Source: Zizania palustris (Eukaryota; Streptophyta; Magnoliopsida; Poales; Poaceae). From it: a DNA stretch of 64,000 nucleotides. Position numbers and translations under genes: made by a program. Each line of letters starts with the position of its first letter. The first letter of the stretch is position 1. The notes under the pieces are model-generated. The model was not told the origin of the DNA. It ran no database searches and saw only the letters and a list, made by a program, of their open reading frames with translations. The stretch lies in assembly GCA_019279435.1 (NCBI GenBank), contig JAAALK010000288.1, positions 75,167,499-75,231,498 of the forward strand, read 5' to 3'. This document shows positions 9,941 to 20,324 of the stretch, piece by piece.

Positions 9941-11538
9941 TCATCCTTCTTCTATGGACGATTGTATCTGCCATCGAAAAACATTGCAATCATTAGTATT
10001 ATGAGAATGCGAATCATGCCACTTACAGTATGGGTGCTTCTTTAATTCGTTAGCAGGTGGGATAACCTGACCCTTAGGTAACTTGAGAAGTTGGCTCTTT
10101 AAGAGGAAATCAAATATTTTATCACATTTAGTCACGTCGAACGAGTACTTGACCTTATTAAGTCTATTCTTTGTCGGGGATGGTGTGGATTTCGGCCCTA
10201 GGCTTGCTAAATGTCTTAATAAATTTATTATCTTTGGTTCAGCCTTCTTGGACCAGAGCTTGCTGTAGAACTTGGCTAACTGCTAAAAAGTTTTGGTTAT
10301 CTAACCTTTCTTTAAGTTTGGAACGCAACCCGTTAAAAGCTAATTCCGCCAAGTCCCTTTCTGAAATATTAAGACTAAAACATCAGTTTCTAGTATCCCT
10401 GAAACGCTTGATATACTTAGAGGCGCTCTCACTAGATTTTTGCTTAACCGATGTCAAATGCGAAAGTCTAAGTTCTGTTTCACCCGTGTAGAAATAATCA
10501 TGGAATTTCCGCTCCAAATCGTCCCACGTGTGAATGGAATTCGGCGGTAGCGCCGAAAACCAAGTGAAAGTTGTGCCGGATAGCAAGAGAGAAAATAGTC
10601 TAACCTTGAGGGCATCTATCCCGCTAACCTCTCCACACTGCGCCAAAAACTGACTAACATGTTCTAGTGTGGTTCTGCTACCCTCGCCATCAAATTTAGT
10701 GAACTCAGGGATTCTATAGCCGTGGGGGTAGGGTACTGTATCAAGATGATCGGGGTACGGTTTGCGGTAAACCCTAATCCTTCCCTTGGGCACGAAGCCG
10801 GCACACTCCCTAAACAGTGCGCGGACCCGCTCATCTAAATCATCTTGGTAGTTTGTTTGCATGCGCCTCTCATGCGGGGGTGCGACACGCGGTGGGATAT
10901 TGGCGTGTCGGCCATGTGCTTCTTCCCTACGCGCTATTTGTATAATGTGCTCGTGCCCGGGTGCCTGCGTGTGTGGTGCAGGCAGCGCGGGTATTGGTGC
11001 AGGTGTTGTGTGGTACGCAATATTAGTTTGACCATATGTACAATGATTGGTCTCGACCATAAGTGATGAGGCCAGAGACATGTTTGTCAGAGGTTCACTA
11101 GCTATAGGAACCAGGGGTGCGGCCTCAATGAAGCCGAACCTTCTGAGAGTCGCCTCTACTTGGGAGCTAACTACCGAATCTAAACGGTTGGCTAGCGAAG
11201 CGCTAACGGCCTGATCTACTGATGCGGCTATTTTTTGCTCAATTTCTAAAGAAGATAAACGAGGCGATACCGGTGTTACCTGGACCTGAGCGGGGTCGGG
11301 GGGTGACGATGTCGCGCTTGATGAAGCTTGCGCGTGTCTTGATGTAGCCTCCAAGCATCATGTCTTGGAGCGCCTTTAGCCTTGCCTCGATCTCTGCTCG
11401 GTCTTCTGCGGGGATATCTTAAAGTGTAGGTGACAATATGTTGCGGTTGTCGATATCCGCGCCTCCTATTGGGTCCATCGGCGGTGTAGACATAGTAGTC
11501 GATGTAGACGTATCGGCGGCCGATGTAGATGTACTCAT
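9941..11538 (-). pseudogene. Element A Gag
   Basis: Gag would form the virus-like particle. The start is the ATG at 11538 (MSTSTSAADTS), 43 bp inside the 5' LTR edge and just after the primer site; the same start lies at 37818 in C and 18735 in B. The frame hits a stop at 11419 (TTAA where C has TTCAAG), then a one-base shift, then runs as 323 codons (10383-11354). That frame carries the Ty3-type capsid domain with RVYRKPYPDHLDTVPYP, IPEFTKFDGEG, TTLEHVSQFLAQCG, FTWFSALPPNSI and FHDYFYTGE. The nucleocapsid part (9941-10135) has the unusual knuckle YCKWHDSHSHNTNDC. About 115 bp encoding the acidic MEHSDEEES segment present in B and C is deleted near 10180. Confidence 0.85.
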
Positions 11539-11555
11539 TATGTTGGCGTAGCTTT

Positions 11556-11573
11556 TCCCCAGCGGAGTCACCA
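11556..11573 (-). other. Primer-binding site of element A
   Basis: The minus strand reads TGGTGACTCCGCTGGGGA, 7 bp downstream of the 5' LTR. Its complement, TCCCCAGCGGAGTCACCA, resembles a tRNA 3' end. I recall it as plant tRNA-Arg (…CCCAGCGGAGTCG plus CCA), with one G-to-A change in this copy. Equivalent sites are at 18749-18766 (B) and 37833-37849 (C, one C shorter). Confidence 0.75.
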
Positions 11574-11580
11574 AAAAGTG

Positions 11581-13213
11581 TGTTGACACGGAAATGTGTC
11601 CCCGCACTTGGGTCAGTCCGGCGATCCAAAAGTGCACGGATACTTAGGGATGGGCCTAAGCGTGACGTAGCACCGACGCCGTGTTCCGACTACCCTTAAT
11701 AGTGATAAGGGGGGTGGAGTCGCCAGGCAACCAGATTACAAGAAATAATCCAATTAGCCGAAAGAAATAGATTAAACAAGTTAAAATCGGCAAACCAATC
11801 GGAGTCCTCCTGGTTCAAAGGCTGATGCGAAGGGTGCGCTGAAGGGTACCTTCGGCGTCTGGTGCGAAGTGCTCCGCCGAAGGGTACTTCGGCGTTCGGA
11901 CTGATCCAGCTTAAGATGGACTCCGAACGGATCTAGTGTGAAATGCTCCGCCGAAGGGTACTTCGGCGTTCGGAGCGATCTGATCAAAGGTGAGCTCCGA
12001 ATAGATCTGGACGCAGCGATCACCTCCGAATAGCGGGGTTCGGAGTGTGATCTCTGATACAGCAATCTACAAAATAGAGACGCGAGGGCCACGCGCGAGT
12101 GCAACTTCGTCCTGGCGCTGAATATGTTCGTGGTGAAGCCTGTCATGACGAAGTATGCTGGTGAAGCTTGTTGTCGAAGCCTACGGTCTTGTCGAAGGGC
12201 GTCCTGGGGACCTCCGGAACCGATCTCTCAGCTCCGAACACCTCCTGTGAAGGGGCTCTGAACGTGCGAACCTGCAACAGGGATGATGCGAAGTACCAAT
12301 TTGACCTTAGGACCGAATTTGCGAAGTGTTGCACGGATGGTGAAGGTAGCAATCTATTACGCGGATTAGCGGATACTTCACAAGTGAAGTAACAAGGTGA
12401 TAGCAATCTGTTACGTAGATTAACGGGGACTTCACGGGTGAAGTACCAAGGCTTACCACTGTTCCATAGTGGCGGACGAAGGGCTTCCAGGCAAACCCAC
12501 GAAGAGGTACAGGAAAATAAAGGTAAAGTAAATGCAATCAAAGCATGGGCTTTGGTTTGGTTTGAGTTGGGGGGGTCTCCATGCCGGCCATGCCCCTCTT
12601 TTTATAGGGGGTTTACTCCCAATCTAATCTGCTATTAATCCGGCCAGATAGAGATAGAGATTGAGTTGGAAATGCGTACAACTCTATCTCTGTCGAGGTG
12701 GGCTTCGGCCAGGCCCAGCGAGGCCCGCTCCTCGGGCTGAAGCTTTGGTATCGTGGGCCTCGGCTAGGCCCATCGAGGCTTGCTCCTTGGGCCGAAGCTT
12801 CGGAAACATGGGCTTCGGCCAGGCCCGTCGAGGCTTGCTCATCGGGCCGAAGCTTTGGTATCATAGGCCTCGGCCAGGCCCGTCGAGGCTTGCTCCTTGG
12901 GCCAAAGCTTCAGAAGTGTGGACTTTAGCCAGGCCCGTCGAGGCTTGCTCCTCGGGCCGAAGTGTCGGAAACGTGGGCTCCGTCCAGGCCCGTCGAGGCT
13001 TGCTCCTCGGGCCAAAGCTTCGGCAGCATGGGCCTCCGAAGGCTTCCTGGCCAAAGCCCATGGGCTGGCTAGAGGCTTTCGGAGCCCATAGCCCAACAGA
13101 CTCCGGCCCAATAGGGCTTCGGACAGACCCTCGACAAGTGTACTTTCGGCCCAAATTGCCAAAAATTGATATTTTGACAATCTAGCCGTTAATGCCATTT
13201 TTTGCTATCAACA
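11581..13213 (-). repeat. Element A 5' LTR (1,633 bp)
   Basis: The partner of the 1427-3014 LTR, with the same TGTTGA...TCAACA termini, next to the primer site. It has a minus-strand TATA box at 12599-12606 and the 55-bp GC-rich array at about 12694-13030. It retains the 32-bp and 13-bp blocks missing from the 3' LTR. Confidence 0.95.
12694..13030. repeat. 55-bp tandem array in the element A 5' LTR
   Basis: The array matches that at 2527-2870, with the GGCCAGGCCC core starting at 12707 and repeating every 55 bp for about six units. The overlapping ORFs in three or more frames here are by-products of the repeat and are not annotated as genes. Confidence 0.88.
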
Positions 13214-13218
13214 GGTCC

Positions 13219-14160
13219 TTTGATGGATGGAGTGTTCCGACATGAGGGCTCCGACACGTGACACCCTCTGGTGACCAGAGGGGTTCAACCCATAGGGTTC
13301 AACAGACATCGCGCCTGCCTGAAGCTTCTTTCTTCGGCAGTGAGACCAAGCATTGGCTTTTCCTGTACAAAAAATTTACCTCTCTTGACTTGATAGCCAG
13401 AAGCTTGATAAGCTAGATCATTTGCAATTGAATTGGCTTCCCTTGACATGTGAGAAATTTCGAAGTCATTAAAAGTAGCAATTATGTCTAAACATTTATC
13501 CAAGTAACTATTTAGCAAGCCATTATAGAATTGAGCACTCTTAGCTATTTGTTGCACTACTAACAAAGAATCACCATGCACATGAACATGTTTAATACCT
13601 ATGGATTCTAGTAATTCAAGTCCTAGCAATAAAGCCTCAAATTCAGCTTAGTTATTAGTAGAGGGAAATTCTAAACGGGCCGATGTTTCAAAGTGCATTC
13701 CACTTGGTGATATGAGAACCACCCCAATACCTTGGCCATTCTTGCAAACTGAACCATCAAAATAAAGTTTCCATGGTACTACCTCAATTAGAGCAATATT
13801 GTCACCCCAATTGACATCCACGTGGTGATCAACTATAAAATTAGCAATAATTCGGCCTTTCATAGCCCTTAGAGGTTCATAGGCCAAATCATACTCAATC
13901 AAAGCGTAAGCCCTCTTTCCGATTCTTCCACTTAGAATCGGCTTTTGCAACATGTATTTTATAACGTCAGTTTGGCAAGTGACAATACATGTAGTAGGGA
14001 GAAGATAGTGACGTAATTTGGTACATGCATAATAAAGTGATAAACATAAACGCTCCACAAACGCGTACCTGGTTTCGGCATCCAGTAGGCGGTGGCTCAA
14101 GAATGTGATGATGTACTCTCTTCCCTCCACCTCCTCGGTTAGCACGGCCCCTATCACGCT
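13219..14160 (-). pseudogene. Element B RNase H domains
   Basis: Reading from 14157 down, the first RNase H part (MIGAVLTEEVEGREYIITFL, FVERLCLSLYYACTKLRHYL) runs into the plant-type RNase H (KLYFDGSVCKNGQGIGVVLI), then a single stop at about 13648 (NNQAE in A, NN-stop-AE here). It continues with LGLELLESIGIKHVHVHGDS and MSREANSIANDLAYQASGY to 13285. The linker between 13284 and 13219 is where element A was inserted. Apart from that stop the frame is well kept. Confidence 0.85.
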
Positions 14161-15436
14161 ATCTTCGGCGGTGATTTACAGCTGAAATGGAATTCCGGCT
14201 TTTGGCGCTCTTACAATGGGTGGTGATGATAAGCACTCTTTAATCTTTTCAAAGGCGCTTTGCTGATTTGCCCCCCAAGTGAACTCGACTTCATTCTATA
14301 GCCGGAGTGTAGGGACAAAGACATCAATCTTGCCAGACAAGTTAGATATAAAGCGACGCAAATAATTCATCTTGCCTAGCAACTTTTGCACATCTTTTTT
14401 GAATGTTGGCGCTGTAAAGTTTCTAATCTTCTCGAGCCTCTTAGGATCAATTTCTATACCTCTTTCATGAATCATGAATCCTAAGAACTTGCCTGCCGAC
14501 ACGCCAAAAGCATATTTGAGTGGGTCCATTTTCAAACCATACTATCGCATCCTATCAAAAGCCAACTTTCAAATCAGCTAAGTGGTTTCCCATAGCGTCG
14601 GATTTGACTACAACATCATCTATGTATACTTCTAGCATAACTCCTAACAAGTCATGAAAGATCAAGTTCATAGCACGTTGATATGTAGCGCCAGCATTTT
14701 TTCAACCAAAAGTCATAACGACCCACTCAAACAAGCTGACAAAACTGGGGCATCGAAAGGTTGTCTTGTAGACGTCCTCTCCGGCCATAAAAATTTGATT
14801 ATAACCAGCATTGCCATCAAGAAAACTCAGTACCTTGTGTCCTGAAGCATCGTTGATTAGCATGTCAGCTATTGGCATGGGATACTCATCCTTCGGAGTG
14901 GCCTTGTTTAGATCCCTAAAATCAATACAAACTCGTATTTTGCCACTCCCTTTCTTTTCTACAGGCACAATGTTAGCGACCCATTCAGCATACCTACATG
15001 GCCTAATAAACTCAAGCTTTGAGTAATCATTCTACCTCTTCTTTAACTCGGTCATAAACGGCTGAATTAAAGTAACGCGGAGGCTATTTATAAGGCCTAA
15101 ATCTAGGTTTGATAGGTAGCCGATGCTCGATGAGCTCACGGCTTAATCCGGGCATTTCGCTATACTCCCATGCGAAACAATCGACGTACGACCGAAGCAA
15201 TTTTATTACTTCGGCCTTCTCATCAGCCTGCAAATGTTGGTTTACAAAAGTTGGCCTTGGGATGCTACCATCGCCTATATCAATTTCTTCCAAAGGATCG
15301 GCCGACGCAAAACCTTGTCATAATTTTTCTAATTCACTAAAGTCTTCGATGGCCTCGGCAATACCGTCTTTAGATGACCGATATTTCCCTACACGAGACT
15401 TTAGCCAATCTAGAATATTCTTGCTAGACATGATTA
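14161..15436 (-). pseudogene. Element B reverse transcriptase
   Basis: RT fragments in several frames appear in the correct order: IGDGSIPRPTFVNQHLQ and YVDCFAWEYSEMPGLSRELI (15084-15293); PVEKKGSGKIRVCIDFRDLN, the SFLDGNAGYNQIFMAGEDVY block and WVVMTFG (14702-14968); and the thumb/connection part KKDVQKLLGKMNYLRRFISN (14296-14535). The segment with the YIDD-type box (about 14590-14630) is in a different frame because of small indels. Unlike A, no solo LTR interrupts it. It is non-functional because of at least three frame breaks. Confidence 0.85.
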
Positions 15437-16571
15437 CTAATTTAGAAATAGCAGTACTACACTAGCCGGCTTTATAGACACTGGTACGAAATGTCCTGCG
15501 GACACGCTAACGAATTCGTAATCCAAAAAATCCCTACCTGATAGACATTCTACTTTGTTGTGGATGGCATCAACGGACACATCTGCCAACGCTACCTGGG
15601 CCGAAGTGTCTGCTGGTATGACCTCTACCTCATCGTCGTCCCATCGAATCAGGCATTGGTGCAAAGTAGATGGAATACAGCAATTTGCATGAATCCAATC
15701 ATGCCCAAGTAGTACGCTGTAGTTACCTTGCACGTCAACAACGAAGAATGCTATCGGCAATGTCTTGTTGCCTACCATTAGCTCCATGGAGAGTATGCCT
15801 TTGGCCTCAGAACTCTCATCGTTAAAGTCGTTGAGCATTAGGTTGGTTTTCTTCAAGTCCTCCTCGTCCCTGCCAAGTTTCTTTAATAGTGAGTAAGGCA
15901 TTAGGTTGACAGTGGTGCCACCGTCAACAAGCATTCAGGAGATCGGCTTCCCGTCAATGTGACCTTTGACGTAGAGAGGTTTTAGATGGCGAGCTGTATC
16001 CTCAGGTTTCTCAAAAATAGCGTTGTGCAGTCCGAGGTTCAACTGAGCGACCTCGGCCTCATCCTGTGGTAGGGTGAACTCGGCGGGCAGCATGACAACG
16101 TTGATGTCCATCGCCTGAGGTGCGGGTCCCTCAGAGACGACTGAGTAGTCATCGTCGAGCGTGTCATCGTCGTCGCTCGGACTGGGTTGGTTATCTCAAC
16201 TGCCTGATCCTCCATACCTTTCTCGTCATTAGTCGAGGACGGATTTCCTCAAAGATGGTGTCTCTCTCATCCTCGGCTTTCTTCTCGTGCATCTCCTATG
16301 CCCATAGGCGTTGCAAACACCTTTTATGTGATTTAGACATGCCTGGAGGTGCCCAAGATGGTTGTGGCTTGGTACTTGGCTCCACTGCCTTGTTTCTATT
16401 ATTTTTGGCTGAAGAGGCACTACCCAAGTCAGCCTCGCGTATTTCATAATCAGAGGGCCCTTCGCTGCAGACCCTGTCAATCGGACTAGCCTCATTTGGC
16501 CGATTGGACCAGGCCCCGGTGCTGGCTTTGAATGGAGGTACGTTCGTCCATTGTGGGCCGAAGCCTCCCAC
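15437..16571 (-). pseudogene. Element B aspartic protease and N-terminal linker
   Basis: A frame at 15437-15934 begins inside the protease active site (MLVDGGTTVNLMPYSLLKKL) and runs through LLGHDWIHANCCIPSTLHQ without the stop present in A and C at this point. It continues with EVIPADTSAQVALADVSVD to the pol linker. The upstream half (about 15940-16571) is out of frame and carries the acidic and Lys/Arg-rich linker seen in A. The full-length reading from the active site to residue 165 makes this the best-preserved protease of the three Tat copies. Confidence 0.82.
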
Positions 16572-16800
16572 CGGAGGGTCTGTCCAGAGCGGAGCCGGGT
16601 TTGGCCATTGGGGTCCGAACTCATTCTACGTAGGGCTCAGCCACTGGGGGCCGAAGCTACTATACGGAGGGTTCAGCCACTGGGGTCTGAAACCACCGTA
16701 GGGAGTGTTTGGCCACTATGGCCCGAATTCGTCGTGCGGATGGTTTGGCCACTGTGGTCCAAAGCCACCCTCCGACTTTTTTGGCCCCTTCAGTTGACTT
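16530..16800 (-). repeat. 36-bp PQW-type repeat in element B linker
   Basis: CCACTGGGG/CCATTGGGG cores recur through this stretch, like the in-frame 36-bp repeat of element A. The encoded fragments are of the GFGPQW type. The array is shorter and more degenerate than in A. Confidence 0.65.
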
Positions 16801-16866
16801 AGCCTTTTTGCGCGGGGCCTGTTTCCTTAGCCTTTCTCTGGTGCTTGTTTAACAGCATTTGATATG

Positions 16867-18735
16867 TCACCTTTGTATTCTTGTGAGCCTAGCCAAAGGA
16901 GACGTGTTAACATTCCGTTTCCACACTCCTACTTCAGGGTTCTTAGGTGCACGTGTGCGTGTACATGATTCTCCAATAACGACCGCTTTCCCTTTAGTTG
17001 ACTCGGCCTGCTCCGGCCGAATCAACACTTTCTTTTTGTCGAGGTCGATGGTGTTCACGGGAAATGGGTCTTTGTCCAGCTTCATCTTTGGACTGGGGTT
17101 TATCTTCAATCTTCCTTCCTCTATGACCGATTGAACCTGTCGATGAAAAACATTGCAGTCATTAGTATAATGTGAATGTGAATCATGCCACTTACAGTAG
17201 GGGCGTTTCTTTAGCTCGTCAGCAGATGGAATGACTTGGCCTTTAGGAAACCTGAGAAGCTGGTTCTTTAAGAGGAAATCAAATATTTTATCACACTTAG
17301 TTATATCAAATGAGTACTTGACTTCGCTAGGCCGATTCTTGATGGGAGACGGCCGCAACTCGGAGCAAGTAATAAGTTTGCTCTTAGCGTTCCAAACCCA
17401 TTTGGCCGCATACCAATCGACTGAATCTTCCTCCTCCTCTGACTCTTCCTCGTCGGAGTGCTCCATCACGTGGACTTCAGCCCTAGTCTTGTTATACGTC
17501 TTAACGAACTTTTTATCCTTGGCTGACTTCTAAGAAGTGTTGGTTGTCTAGTCTCTCTTTAATTTCAGAGCGCAACCCACTAAAAGATAGATCCGCCAAA
17601 TCCCTTTCTGTTTCACCAGTGTAAAAGTAGTCATGGAATTTCTGTTCTAATTCATCCCACGTTTGGATAGAGTTCGGTGGGAGCGCCAAAAACCAAGTGA
17701 AAGCGGTGCCGGATAGTGAGAGAGAAAATAGTCTAAGTTTTAAAGCGTCTGACCCACTAGCTTCTCCACATTGTGCTAAAAATTGACTGACATGCTCTAG
17801 TGTGGTTTTGTTACCCTCACCGTAGAACTTGGTGAATTCAGGCACTCTATAGCCACGAGGGTAAGGTATCGTGTACAAATAGTCGGGGTACGGCTTCCGG
17901 TAAACCCTAGCTCGACCCCTAGGTACGAAGCAAGTGCACTCCCTAAACAGTGCGCGGATCCGCTCCTCAATGTCATCTTGGCCTATTGCCTTCACGCGTT
18001 TCTCATGTGGGGGCTTGACACGTGGCGGTATGTCGGCGTGTCGGCCGCGGGGTTCTTCCTCATACGCTAGCTCAGGATGTATGACATGTTCAGGCCTATG
18101 CGCTTGTGCATGTGGTGTGGGCAGCGTGGGAAAAACTGGTGCCGGTGTAGGTAGAGGCGGTGCATGGTAGGTGGTGCTAGTATGGCTGTAAGCATGGTGA
18201 CTAGTCTCAGTCATGGATATTGAGGCCAGAGACGCAATGGCTTTGCTGGTACTACCGTCAGTTCTACTGTAAATGTGATTTATCGGAGGTATGCTAGCAA
18301 TCGGAGCTGGAGGTACAGCCTCGGTAAAGCTAAACGTTCTAAGTGTCGCCTCTACTTATGAGCTAACTGTCGAATCTAAACGGTTGGCTAGCGAAGTGCT
18401 AACAGCTTGGTCTACCGATGCGTCTATTTTTTCTCAATCTCTACAGAAGATAAACGAGGTGATACTGGTGTTACCTAGGTCTGAGCGAGATCGGGGACGT
18501 TGACGTCGCACTTGATGAAGCCCGCACGTGTCTTGATGTAGCTCCCAAGCATGAGGTCTTGGAGTGCCTTCATCTTTGCCTCGATCTCTTCTTGGTCTTC
18601 TGTGGGAATATCTTCAAGGGTAGGTGTTATGATGTTGCGGTTGTCGATATCTTCGCCTCCCATGGGATCCATCGGCGATGTAGACATAGTAGCCATTGTA
18701 GATGTACCAGAGGCCAATGTAGATGTACCCGTCAT
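16867..18735 (-). pseudogene. Element B Gag
   Basis: Three frames cover it. 18475-18735 is the N-terminus (MTGTSTLASGTSTM and EDIPTEDQEEIEAKMKALQD), intact where A has a stop. 17513-18214 is the capsid domain (RVYRKPYPDYLYTIPYPRGY, FSLSLSGTAFTWFLALPPN). 16867-17469 is the acidic MMEHSDEEESEEEEDSVDWY segment, the knuckle YCKWHDSHSHYTNDC and the link to protease. An in-frame deletion of about 37 codons removes the block SVKQKSGESASEYIKRFRDT that C keeps between TGET and ERDL. The start ATG at 18735 lies 38 bp from the LTR edge. Confidence 0.84.
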
Positions 18736-18748
18736 ATTGGCATAGCCT

Positions 18749-18766
18749 TCCCCAGTGGAGTCGCCA
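18749..18766 (-). other. Primer-binding site of element B
   Basis: The minus strand reads TGGCGACTCCACTGGGGA, 7 bp after the 5' LTR. It is the same site as in A and C with one internal change (C-A for C-G), consistent with a tRNA-Arg-type primer. Confidence 0.72.
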
Positions 18767-18773
18767 AAAAGTT

Positions 18774-20017
18774 TGTTGACAAGAAACGTGCCCCCACACT
18801 TGGGTCAGTTCGACGATCCAAAAGTGTGCAGATACTTAGGGACAAGCCTAAGCATAACACAACACTGACGTCGCGTTCTGACTACCCTTAACAGTGGCAA
18901 GGGGGGTGGAGTTGCGAGGTAATCAGATTACACAGAAATAATCCAATTAGCCGAAAATAGATATATTAAATAAAATAAACCAACAAGCTAACCAGCCTGA
19001 CTAATTCGGAGGGTACTGTGCGAAGGGTGTCACCGAAGGGTACCTTCGGCGTCTGATGCGAAGGGTCTCGCCAAAGGTAGTCTTCGGCGTTCGGATTGAT
19101 CTGGCCGAAGGCAGGCTCCGAACAGATCTTGACGCGAAATCACTTCTGAACAGCGGGGTTCGGTGCGAAGTCTCTGACGTGACAAAATATCTCAAACGCA
19201 ACACACTGGCGTGACTTCATCTAGCACGGGGTAGAAATGTGGCGAAGCCTGTCGTGACAAAGCCTGTTGTGGAGTGTGTTGGCGTGCGGAACTTGGTCAG
19301 ACTGACAACAGCGTGACAGTCCGGCACGGATAGTCGAAGCAATATTCCCGCCGAAGGGTGTTCTGGCAGCCTCCGAAACCAATCTCCTGGCTCCGTATGC
19401 CTCCGGCGAAGGGGCTCCGAGCGTAAAAAGCTGCAACAGAACAGAGATCAAATGCCAATTCGGCCTAGGGACCGAATCTACTGAGTGTTGCAGTAGGGAA
19501 ACGAAGGTAGCAATCTATTACGTAGATTAACGGATACTTCACAGGCGAAGTAACAAGGCGATAGCAATCTGTTACATAGATTAACGACTACGTCACCAGT
19601 GAAGTAACAAGGATTACCACTGTTTCGACGTGGCCGACGAAGGGCTTCCAGGCAAACCCACGAAGGTTGCAGAAAAGTAAATAAAAAGTAAAGGTATGGT
19701 TCAAAGCTAAGGCTTTGTGGTTGATTTGTGTTGGGGGGCTAATGAACTGACCCCACCCCTATATTTATAGGTGCTAGTCTTCTAATCTCTAAGATTAATC
19801 TGTTAAGATTCGGACTAATCATGCGTAGGGATAAAATTAGCCAGAGTCAAACTCAAACTCTATCTCTGGAATTCAGCTCGAAGTTTCGGCGAGGCAGACC
19901 TCCGAAGGCCTTCGGGCCGAAGCTAGTAGGCCTGCTAGAAAGGCTCCCGAAGCCCATAGCTCAATGGGCCTTCGTCCCTATAGTGCTTCGGCCGATCTAG
20001 GACATGTGTATTTTTGG
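18774..20017 (-). repeat. Element B 5' LTR, truncated
   Basis: It begins TGTTGACAAGAAACGTG next to the primer site and is similar throughout to the Tat LTRs of A and C and closest to the solo LTR at 20325-21624. A minus-strand TATA box (TATAAATA) sits at 19762-19769. The GC-rich array is reduced to one short stretch (19880-19920). It stops at 'gtatttttgg', about 60 bp short of the expected TATCAACA end. The adjoining sequence is the 3' spacer of E5, so the end was lost by deletion. Confidence 0.85.
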
Positions 20018-20053
20018 TAAAAGATCTCCCACTTGGTAAAAGATCTCCCACTT
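20016..20053. repeat. 19-bp tandem duplication at the B/E5 junction
   Basis: GGTAAAAGATCTCCCACTT occurs twice in tandem, starting at 20016 and 20035. The first GG is shared with the end of the truncated B LTR. The arrangement looks like filler or slippage at an end-joining junction. Confidence 0.8.
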
Positions 20054-20324
20054 GGGCAAAAACTCATGCAAAGAATTCTCCCTATCTTTGGCAAAAGCAT
20101 CAATGCATCATGAAAGCCATTACTCCCCCTTAACAAAGCAATCATCTAAAAGCATCATGTAAACCATTTCCCCTCCTTTGGCAATGCAATCATCAAGATG
20201 ATAAAGATGCAAAGAGGGGTGTGAGGGTAGAGTATAGATGCAAGCTTCTGAAACATGAGCAATTCCAATTACAATACAAAATATCATTTGCCATAATATT
20301 GTCTAAAAGTATTGTATGACAATC

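Larger units (their letters stand above)
1427..13213 (-). mobile_element. Complete Ty3/gypsy Tat-lineage retrotransposon A
   Basis: This is a full-length element bounded by LTRs at 1427-3014 and 11581-13213. Both begin TGTTGA and end TCAACA. It is flanked by a perfect 5-bp target duplication, GGTCC at 1422-1426 and 13214-13218. Transcription is on the minus strand: 5' LTR (right), primer site 11556-11573, Gag, a Pro/Gly/Trp repeat linker, protease, RT, two RNase H domains, integrase, purine tract 3015-3031, and 3' LTR (left). A solo LTR at 6624-7637 interrupts the RT region. The coding region has numerous stops, so the copy is dead. By eye the two LTRs differ at about 20 sites in their first 390 bp, mostly transitions, so it is not recent. 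It sits in the RNase H-integrase linker of element B. Confidence 0.95.
720..20017 (-). mobile_element. Ty3/gypsy Tat-lineage retrotransposon B, interrupted and truncated
   Basis: Element B reads on the minus strand. It has a 5' LTR from 18774 rightwards, primer site, Gag (16867-18735), protease (about 15437-16571), RT, two RNase H domains and the beginning of integrase (720-1426). It is split by element A, whose GGTCC target duplication lies at 1422-1426 and 13214-13218. The 3' part of integrase and the 3' LTR lie beyond the E6 insertion at 719, outside the window. The right end of its 5' LTR stops at 'tatttttgg' (about 20017), where the solo LTR at 21624 continues for about 60 more bases to TATCAACA, so that end is deleted. 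The archaeal/plant-type second RNase H and the lack of a chromodomain place it in the Tat lineage. Confidence 0.85.

Noticed and set aside
11556..11573. tRNA-like sequence
   Set aside because: Only the 3' end of a tRNA is matched, at the position of a primer-binding site. There is no cloverleaf.
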